Shown here piece after piece: positions 59,036-64,000 of a stretch of 64,000 bases of DNA. Source of the DNA: DATHWB01 sp040905965 (lineage in GTDB: Bacteria; Actinomycetota; Acidimicrobiia; Spongiisociales; ZC4RG35); the NCBI GenBank assembly GCA_040905965.1, contig JBBDQP010000092.1, positions 21,682 to 85,681 on the forward strand, read 5' to 3'. The position numbers and the translations under genes were made by a program. Under the pieces are notes generated by a model. The model searched no databases. It had not been told where the DNA came from and was given only the letters and a program-made list of their open reading frames with translations. Numbering within the stretch: the first letter of the stretch is position 1; each line of letters starts with the position of its first letter.

Positions 59036-59530
59036 TCAGCCGGTGATGGGGGCGCCGCCGAATTCGAGGACGCGTTCGCCGAGCGGCGCATCCAGTTCGA
59101 CGGTGACCGAGCGGGCCTCTGCGATGGCGATGCAGACCTGGTCGAGATCCCGTTCCGCCACCGTCACGTCGACGGTGACCTTGGTCTCGGTCTCGGCGAT
59201 GTCGATCCGCTCGACGCCGTAACAGTCGTCGACCCCCATCCAGAAACCGACGGTGACCGTGTTGCCGTCGACCGAGATGAGCGTTCCGCCGCCCGGAACT
59301 GAGCCCTCTCCGGCCAGATCGCCTTCGACCTCGATTGGCCGGTAGGTGGTCTCACCGTCGTCGCCGGGAACCGGCATCGGCTCGTCCTGGGTGGGGGTCT
59401 CCTCTGCGGGGACTTCCGTGGTGGGGGTGGTGTCGGGTGTGTCGTCAGCCGTCGCGGTCGAACAGGCTGCCGTGGCGATCGCGAGCATTGCGAGCAGTCC
59501 TGCGATGCGGGTGCGTGATGTGTGTGTCAT
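59036..59530 (-). CDS. Small lipoprotein, unknown
   Basis: A 164-residue lipoprotein. The signal has lipobox IATAAC, a Thr/Pro/Glu-rich spacer (about 22-55) follows, then a beta-rich domain (about 60-164) with VSVDGNTVTVGFWMG-like strands and two Cys (DDCYGVER, VCIAIAEA) that may form a disulfide. ATG 59530 opens the signal peptide. It lies 38 nt after the thioredoxin-like gene on the same strand. Confidence 0.75.
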   Translation of the reverse strand: MTHTSRTRIAGLLAMLAIATAACSTATADDTPDTTPTTEVPAEETPTQDEPMPVPGDDGETTYRPIEVEGDLAGEGSVPGGGTLISVDGNTVTVGFWMGVDDCYGVERIDIAETETKVTVDVTVAERDLDQVCIAIAEARSVTVELDAPLGERVLEFGGAPITG

Positions 59531-59568
59531 GCCGGTCGGACGCAAAGCCGGTCCGAACGGTTCCCGCT

Positions 59569-60129
59569 TCAGTCCGGCTCGTTCCCTGGCTTCCACTTGA
59601 TGCCGCAACCGACCGCAGGTGTCTGTTCTTCGGGTACTGGCAGCCCGGCCAGGACTGCATCGATCGCCCTGCGGAGGTCATGTCCTGTCACGGGTTCATC
59701 GTTGCGGGGACGGGCGTCGTCGAACTGGCCGCGGTAGACGAGGCGATGATCCCGGTCAAAGACGTAGATGTCGGGTGTGCACACCGCTTCATATACCCGC
59801 GCCACGGACTGGTCGGCGTCGTAGAGCAGCGGGAAGACGTAGCCCTGTTCGTCGGCGACCTTGGCAAGCTCGGCGGGCGAGTCCTCCGGATAGGCATCGG
59901 CGTCGTTGGAGGCAATACCGACGATGGCAACGTCGGTGGCGGCGTAATCGTTGCCGAGCGCGACCAGTCCCGGCTGGATCCGCTTTACGTACGGACAGTG
60001 ATTGCACAGGAACAAGACGACGAGCGGGCGGCCGGCGAAATCGGTGCGACCGATCACGTCGCCGGTGCGCACGTCGGTGAGCTCGAAGGCGGGGGCAGCG
60101 GTGCCCAGTGTTCTCATGAGTGTGGCCAT
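59569..60129 (-). CDS. Thioredoxin-fold (AhpC/TSA-like) protein
   Basis: A 186-residue cytosolic thioredoxin-like protein. VVLFLCNHCPYVKRIQPGLV carries the NHCPYVK motif of a thioredoxin-family subgroup; VCTPDIYVFDRDHRLVYRGQ has the cis-Pro region. Probable thiol-dependent peroxidase or reductase. ATG 60129 was chosen over ATG 60135 because TAGGGT ends 7 nt before 60129 but only one nt before 60135. Confidence 0.86.
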   Translation of the reverse strand: MATLMRTLGTAAPAFELTDVRTGDVIGRTDFAGRPLVVLFLCNHCPYVKRIQPGLVALGNDYAATDVAIVGIASNDADAYPEDSPAELAKVADEQGYVFPLLYDADQSVARVYEAVCTPDIYVFDRDHRLVYRGQFDDARPRNDEPVTGHDLRRAIDAVLAGLPVPEEQTPAVGCGIKWKPGNEPD

Positions 60130-60136
60130 GGGCATG

Positions 60137-60142
60137 ACCCTA
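60137..60142 (-). promoter_or_regulatory. Putative -10 for thioredoxin-like gene
   Basis: TAGGGT on the minus strand; its spacing fits a leaderless start at 60129 and excludes 60135. Confidence 0.4.
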
Positions 60143-60202
60143 TCGGAGTGGTTCCGGTACCCGCACTCGGGTAATTCCCCGGCGGCTTGGGAGCGCCCTC
60201 GA

Positions 60203-60208
60203 TAGCGT
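60203..60208 (+). promoter_or_regulatory. Putative -10 for GNAT gene
   Basis: TAGCGT, 7 nt before the GTG at 60216. Confidence 0.45.
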
Positions 60209-60215
60209 TCTCGTC

Positions 60216-61208
60216 GTGGACATCGACCTCTCCGACCTTCCCGAACTCGAGGCGCGCCCGTATCGCGGGCCGTCCGATCATGCCGCCATGACTGGCCTGC
60301 TGAACCGCTGGTACCGGGCGACCGGATCTGGCGAGGTCGCATCGGTCGATGAACTCGACCACAACTACGCCCACCTCGAGAACTGTGATCCGGCAGTCGA
60401 CATGGTCATGATCGAGGATCGATCGGGTCGGTTGGTCGGCTACACGCGCACCGACTGGTGGCAGGTGGTCGACGGGGAACGCAAGTACGCCGTGTTCGCC
60501 AAGGTCGATCCTCATTGGCGCGACTCACGCCTGGTGTTCGCCCTGCTCTCGGCGGCGGAACGTCACAATGTCGGAATCGCCACCACCCACGACGTCGCCT
60601 GCCCCAAGGTTCTCGAAGGATGGGCCAGGGATGATCACGAGCAGGTCATGGTGGCGGCGTATCTCGAACTGGGTTTCGCACCTGTCACCTACGAGGCTGT
60701 GATGGTCCGTTTAGACCTCGACGACATCCCGGACGCCCGGACGCCCGAGGGGGTGGAAACCCGTCCGGTCGAAACGTCGCACCTCCGCCCCATCTGGGAG
60801 GCGGACAAGGAGGCGTTCCGAGACCATTGGGGCTACTCGGAACCATCCGAAGAGGACTACCAGCGTTTCCTCGAGTTCCCGCACCGCGATGAATCGCTGT
60901 GGAAGGTGGCCTGGGCGGGGGAGACGGTGGTGGGCCAGGTCCGCTCGTTCATCAACCAGGCAGAGAACACCGAACTCGACCAGCGGCGGGGATGGACCGA
61001 GTTCATTTCGACCCACCGGGATTGGCGGGGTCGAGGAGTCGCCCGGGCGCTCATCTGCGAAAGTCTGCGTGAGTTGAAGTCCCGGGGTATGACCGAGGCT
61101 GCCCTCGGTGTCCACACCGAGAACCCGACGGGAGCCTTCAGCCTCTACGCATCACTCGGGTACGAAGTCGTCGAGCGTTCGACCACGTTCCAGAAGCCGA
61201 TCGACTGA
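60216..61208 (+). CDS. Tandem GNAT acetyltransferase (mycothiol-synthase-like)
   Basis: A 330-residue protein with two GNAT domains. The N-terminal half (AMTGLLNRWYRATGSGEVAS) is degenerate; the C-terminal half has the acetyl-CoA loop THRDWRGRGVARALICESL followed by GVHTENPTGAFSLYASLGYE. The layout resembles mycothiol synthase MshD and related actinobacterial acetyltransferases; whether the substrate is Cys-GlcN-Ins is uncertain. The GTG start follows TAGCGT. Confidence 0.85.
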   Translation: MDIDLSDLPELEARPYRGPSDHAAMTGLLNRWYRATGSGEVASVDELDHNYAHLENCDPAVDMVMIEDRSGRLVGYTRTDWWQVVDGERKYAVFAKVDPHWRDSRLVFALLSAAERHNVGIATTHDVACPKVLEGWARDDHEQVMVAAYLELGFAPVTYEAVMVRLDLDDIPDARTPEGVETRPVETSHLRPIWEADKEAFRDHWGYSEPSEEDYQRFLEFPHRDESLWKVAWAGETVVGQVRSFINQAENTELDQRRGWTEFISTHRDWRGRGVARALICESLRELKSRGMTEAALGVHTENPTGAFSLYASLGYEVVERSTTFQKPID

Positions 61209-61221
61209 GGTCCGGGCCCGC

Positions 61222-61566
61222 TCAGACCTCGTCGACGATCCGCTCGGTGACGAAACCGGCGGCGGAGATTACGAGGCTCCCCAGCAGCGCGGCGAGGAAT
61301 CCATCGACGGTCAGCCCGTCGGTCAGCCAGGCCGTGAGTCCGAGAAGGGCAGCGTTGATGACGAACGCGAACAGTCCGAGGGTGATCAGCAGCATCGGCA
61401 GCGTCAGCAACTTCACCAGCGGCTTGATGAAGATGTTGACGAGCCCGAACACGAGGGCCACCCAGAGAATCGTGGCGATCTCGTCGGACAAGTCGATGCC
61501 GGGAACGATCCAAGCGGCCAGCCACAGAGCCGCGGCCGTTGCGATGAATTTGATGAGAAGAGTCAC
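61222..61566 (-). CDS. Phage holin family 4 (YvlD-like) membrane protein
   Basis: A 114-residue protein with four predicted helices. WLAAWIVPGIDLSDEIATIL, then VFGLVNIFIKPLVKLLTLP, LFAFVINAALL and VDGFLAALLGSLVISA are the pattern of Phage_holin_4_2/YvlD proteins, which are chromosomal membrane proteins rather than phage holins. GTG start 6 nt after TAGGAT. Confidence 0.92.
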   Translation of the reverse strand: MTLLIKFIATAAALWLAAWIVPGIDLSDEIATILWVALVFGLVNIFIKPLVKLLTLPMLLITLGLFAFVINAALLGLTAWLTDGLTVDGFLAALLGSLVISAAGFVTERIVDEV

Positions 61567-61572
61567 GACCGC

Positions 61573-61578
61573 ATCCTA
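61573..61578 (-). promoter_or_regulatory. Putative -10 for YvlD-like gene
   Basis: TAGGAT on the minus strand, 6 nt before the GTG at 61566; repeat B begins 23 nt upstream. Confidence 0.45.
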
Positions 61579-61600
61579 CGCCGCCGGGCTCCTGATCGCG

Positions 61601-61645
61601 TACCCTGGGTTCGGCACCACCTATACGGTGGTTTTCGCGCACGAG
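61601..61645. repeat. Dispersed repeat B, copy 2 (hairpin)
   Basis: Matches 37851-37895 at 41 of 45 positions, including the ACCACC-TATAC-GGTGGT hairpin followed by TTTTC. Like copy 1 it lies between the 3' end of one minus-strand coding sequence and the promoter of the next. Confidence 0.75.
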
Positions 61646-61700
61646 AATCAGCGCTCAGGCCAGGGATGGGAGTAATCGACGCACCGAAGGTTCCGGAATG

Positions 61701-61829
61701 TCAGGACTTGCGCCGGGCAAGCGTCATGCCGTCCGAAATCGGGAGGACAACCGCCTCCAATTCCGGGTGGTCGACAACGACTCGGTTGAATCGGCGGATC
61801 GCCTCGGTGTCGTCGGTCTCGTCGCCGCC
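61701..61829 (-). pseudogene. O-methyltransferase 3' remnant
   Basis: On the minus strand, 42 codons before a TGA at 61701-61703 encode GGDETDDTEAIRRFNRVVVD followed by ADHPELEAVVLP-like and DGMTLARRKS sequence (HPELEAVVLPISDG). This is the usual C-terminal end of class I (COMT-like, Methyltransf_3) SAM methyltransferases. The frame is closed upstream by TAG at 61830-61832, and the remaining ~170 residues are absent, replaced by the promoter and start of the 61883 gene. Only this tail of a former gene is left. The rest of 61567-61882 holds repeat B and a promoter. Confidence 0.7.
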
Positions 61830-61870
61830 CTAACCGGCCGTCGTGACAGAGCGGCAGTTCCGTCGGACCG

Positions 61871-61876
61871 TATCCT
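61871..61876 (+). promoter_or_regulatory. Putative -10 for 61883 gene
   Basis: TATCCT, 6 nt before ATG 61883; lies at the broken end of the O-methyltransferase remnant. Confidence 0.45.
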
Positions 61877-61882
61877 GACCCG

Positions 61883-62140
61883 ATGGAGAGAGAGTCCGAC
61901 GAAAGAGGGGGTTTCGGACCGTTCGGTCGCGGCGTCATCGTCGCTGTGCTCGTTGGCCTCGCGTGGACCCTTGCTGTCATCGCTGACCTCATGACGATCG
62001 ACGGCACGCCTGGTCAGGTGAGAGGGCTTGTCGTGTCCGTGATCGCACTCGGTGTCGCGTGGCGGGTGTGGAAGGTGATCGAGGACGGATCGCGCAGGAT
62101 CGTGGTGGGTTCGGTCCACGTCCTGCGACTGATGCGCTAG
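61883..62140 (+). CDS. Small two-TM protein, unknown
   Basis: An 85-residue protein with a charged N terminus and two membrane helices (about 17-36 and 46-66), ending in a basic segment. No family recognised. The leaderless-type start has good spacing to TATCCT. It replaced or abuts the lost part of the O-methyltransferase gene. Confidence 0.6.
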   Translation: MERESDERGGFGPFGRGVIVAVLVGLAWTLAVIADLMTIDGTPGQVRGLVVSVIALGVAWRVWKVIEDGSRRIVVGSVHVLRLMR

Positions 62141-62250
62141 CACCCTCTGTCGAGATCTTGCGCCGATGCTGCTGCGTCTTTCTTTGTGGAATCGAGGACA
62201 CCGGGATCACCAACTAGGTTCAGTGGTGGAGCCCAACCCGGAGAACAACC

Positions 62251-63108
62251 GTGAACATCGCTGACACCCTCCACGAAATGCCGGTCTCCGAACTCGACCT
62301 TTCGCGTCACGTCACCGTCGAGATCGGAACGCCTGTTCGCGACACCATCGGACAAATGAACGAGGCTGGCTGGTCGAGTGCCTTCGCCGTCGATAGCGGC
62401 GCACTCGTCGGAATCTTCACCCAGCGAGATGTCGTGACGAGGGTGCTCGGAGTCGACGGGATGTGCGATCAGCCGATCGACGACGTCATGACTCCTGAAC
62501 CGCGTACCGTCACGAGCACGGCGTCGGTCAATGACGCGATGGTGGTGATGACCGAGGCGTGGACTCGCAGTGTGCCCGTCGTCGATGAGGGTGAGATCGT
62601 CGGCAACTTCTCCTTCTATACAGCGATGAAGCTGATCGCTGATCTTCTCTCGAAGAAGGCCAGCCGAACCGAATCTGACCTGTCGGCCCAGCACGGTCTG
62701 ATGTTCGTCGACTTCACCGGACTGCAGCTGACTCCTGCCGTCACGGTGGGTCTCGATGAGACGGTCGCGACTGTCGTCCATCACATGAAGGCCCGGGCCA
62801 TCGGTTCGGTTCTCGTGGTGAACGCCCGAGAGTCGCTCGCCGGGGTCCTCACCGAGTTCGATCTGCAGACCAAGGTGGCCTGTACCGGAGCGAATCTCGA
62901 TGAGACCACGGTCGAGTCGGTGATGACCGCCGAGCCGGTGTCTCTCACAGTCCGCTCTCCGATCGCCGACGCGGTGGTCCGGATGGCACAGCACGAGATG
63001 TCCCATGTGGCACTGGTCGCCGAAACCGGCAGTCCTCTCGGCATCGCCACCTTCCGGGACGTCGCCGACTACTTCGAAACGAGCCTGCAGGCGCTTTCGC
63101 AGAGCTGA
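62251..63108 (+). CDS. Four-CBS-domain protein
   Basis: A 285-residue soluble protein made of two CBS pairs. Pair one (about 8-135) includes GALVGIFTQRDVVTRVLG and VDDVMTPEP-like VMTPEPRTVTS; pair two (about 155-280) includes SLAGVLTEFDLQTKV, SVMTAEPVSLTV and GIATFRDVADYF. CBS pairs bind adenine nucleotides and gate partner proteins; no fused effector domain is present. The GTG start has GGAG 7 nt upstream; TAGGTT lies further up. Confidence 0.9.
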   Translation: MNIADTLHEMPVSELDLSRHVTVEIGTPVRDTIGQMNEAGWSSAFAVDSGALVGIFTQRDVVTRVLGVDGMCDQPIDDVMTPEPRTVTSTASVNDAMVVMTEAWTRSVPVVDEGEIVGNFSFYTAMKLIADLLSKKASRTESDLSAQHGLMFVDFTGLQLTPAVTVGLDETVATVVHHMKARAIGSVLVVNARESLAGVLTEFDLQTKVACTGANLDETTVESVMTAEPVSLTVRSPIADAVVRMAQHEMSHVALVAETGSPLGIATFRDVADYFETSLQALSQS

Positions 63109-63143
63109 TCAGTGAGGTCTTCTGCGTCGAAAAATCGGGTTCG

Positions 63144-63163
63144 GGCACCCCTCGAGGAGTGCC
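63144..63163 (+). terminator. Possible terminator hairpin after CBS gene
   Basis: GGCACCCC pairs with GGAGTGCC (one mismatch) around TCGA, 35 nt after the CBS stop and before the TetR remnant. Confidence 0.35.
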
Positions 63164-63181
63164 ACACAATCGGTACCTACC

Positions 63182-63397
63182 TCACTGTCGCGTGTCGTCT
63201 CTCGGTGCCAGCAGTTCTCGGTCGAGCATTGAGGTGAGCCATCGTCGGTAGGTATCTGATGTCCAGCCGAGCACATAGATGGCGTGCAGATACTGCTCGG
63301 ATGGAGTCAGCAGCCAGAGTTGCTCGGCGGCGTCCTTCGGTTCGAGGCCCCGTCGGAGCGCACCCATCTGGGCCCAGTGCTCGGACAGGGCAGTTGT
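63182..63397 (-). pseudogene. TetR-family regulator, C-terminal remnant
   Basis: On the minus strand, about 72 codons encode TTALSEHWAQMGALRRGLEP, then KDAAEQLWLLTPSEQYLHAI and LGWTSDTYRRWLTSMLDREL. This resembles the C-terminal ligand-domain end of actinobacterial TetR/AcrR regulators. The N-terminal two-thirds, including the DNA-binding domain, is missing because IS30 sequence begins at about 63420 in the opposite orientation. An internal ATG at 63367 could give only 61 residues and no HTH. Inactive as a regulator. Confidence 0.65.
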
Positions 63398-63426
63398 CCC
63401 GCCGAGACGATTGGCATCGCCTTGAG

Positions 63427-63993
63427 CGTCGCCGGCCCCACGGCCGGGGCAAAGACGACGGACGAGGCAAGATCAGCGGGATGATCAATATCTCCGAACG
63501 TCCCGCCGAGGTCGCAGACCGGGCCATACCCGGACATTGGGAAGGTGACCTGATCGTCGGCAAGAACAATCAGTCAGCGGTCGCCACCCTGGTCGAACGC
63601 AGCACCCGGACCGGGATGCTCATCAAACTCGAATCCCAGACCGCCGACCATGTCGCAGAACGGATCGCCGAACACGTCATCACCCTCCCCGATCATCTCC
63701 GCCGGTCCCTCACCTGGGACCAAGGCAAAGTACTCGCCAACCACATACAGTTCACCGTCGCCACCGGCATCCCCGTCTTCTTCTGTGACCCGCACTCGCC
63801 GTGGCAGCGAGGCAGCAACGAAAACTGGAACGGTCTCGCCCGACAGTTCCTCCCCAAAGGCACCGACATCAACGTTCACAGCCAGGCCGACCTCGACGAG
63901 ATCGCCCGCAAACTCAACCAGCGCCCACGCAAGACCCTCGAATGGGATACTCCAGCCGAACGATTCGCACGACTCGTCGCGACCAGCCCTTGA
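63427..63993 (+). mobile_element. IS30-family transposase, 5'-truncated
   Basis: 188 codons of an IS30 transposase, from the RRRPHGRGKDDGRGKISGM linker onward. The catalytic domain is intact: first Asp in GHWEGDLIVG, second Asp in LTWDQGKVLANH and Glu in WQRGSNENWNGLARQ, followed by INVHSQADLDEIARKLNQRP and the usual end. The N-terminal helix-turn-helix part (about 150 residues) is absent; no stop or frameshift explains this, the sequence simply changes to the TetR remnant. The right end of the element lies beyond or at the window end, so no inverted repeat could be paired. Confidence 0.88.
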
Positions 63994-64000
63994 AACCGCC

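Noticed and set aside
61222..61566. Prophage signal from a holin-family protein
   Set aside because: The match is to the YvlD-like chromosomal branch; no other phage gene is near.
61724..62143. Minus-strand 139-codon frame
   Set aside because: It is out of frame with the O-methyltransferase tail and antisense to the 61883 membrane-protein gene; low-complexity charged translation.
63177..63569. Minus-strand 130-codon frame across the TetR/IS30 junction
   Set aside because: It is out of frame with the TetR remnant and antisense to the IS30 transposase.

Overview
The window is a high-GC bacterial segment that most resembles an uncultured or little-studied actinobacterium; Acidimicrobiia or a relative is my best guess. 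The reasons are very tight gene packing with many 4-nt ATGA/GTGA overlaps, many genes with a TANNNT hexamer 5-7 nt before the start codon and no Shine-Dalgarno (leaderless style), extracytoplasmic proteins with threonine-rich linkers, an F420/PPOX-type oxidoreductase and a tandem-GNAT protein like mycothiol synthase. This assignment is inference. A run of 10 Ns at 14943-14952 shows that the sequence is a scaffold with at least one assembly gap. I saw no rRNA, tRNA or CRISPR.

Layout. 1-2.2 kb: the end of a molybdopterin oxidoreductase, an unknown coupled protein, and a convergent TauE/SafE exporter with its DUF1634 partner. 2.2-7.1 kb: DUF2237, an MFS transporter, an AzgA-type purine permease, DUF2461 and a DUF368 (PopT-type) undecaprenyl-phosphate translocase. 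7.1-15 kb: glycogen metabolism (glgB, a CopC-like protein, glgC, convergent glgX) and a sugar-type ABC ATPase broken by the assembly gap. 15-24 kb: a lytic-transglycosylase-like protein, MsrA, a C-terminal processing protease, an amidohydrolase coupled to an aminotransferase, a thioesterase, DoxX, a PQ-loop protein and a DAO-family oxidoreductase. 24-32.6 kb: one long operon with a complete branched-chain-type ABC importer (livJ-G-F-H-M order), an alpha/beta hydrolase, an acyl-CoA ligase, a TetR regulator and a KAS III-like enzyme. It looks like an uptake-and-activation pathway for a carboxylic acid of unknown identity. 32.6-40.4 kb, minus strand: a thioesterase with a form-II-CoxL-like molybdenum hydroxylase, an alpha-ketoacid dehydrogenase E1 pair, and an ABC-2 exporter.

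40.4-54.5 kb: UspA, an unrecognised two-gene surface module (802-aa and 193-aa proteins with Thr-rich linkers), Maf, a metallo-beta-lactamase-fold hydrolase, DeoD, a class-III aminotransferase, an rRNA/tRNA methyltransferase, PPOX plus a short AMP nucleosidase, a secreted beta-propeller lipoprotein, DsbA and Sua5. 54.5-64 kb: Dabb protein plus an orphan PAS histidine kinase, AidB-like acyl-CoA dehydrogenase, a lipoprotein with a thioredoxin-like protein, a GNAT enzyme, a holin-family membrane protein, the 3' remnant of an O-methyltransferase, a four-CBS protein, and finally a TetR 3' fragment butted against a 5'-truncated IS30 transposase at the window end.

Most of the window is ordinary chromosomal housekeeping and catabolism. 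The items worth most attention are the 41.1-44.1 kb surface module, two small families of dispersed palindromic repeats (17.3/35.7 kb and 37.9/61.6 kb), two gene remnants (61.7 and 63.2 kb), and the frame change across the N gap that hides the true end of the ABC ATPase.
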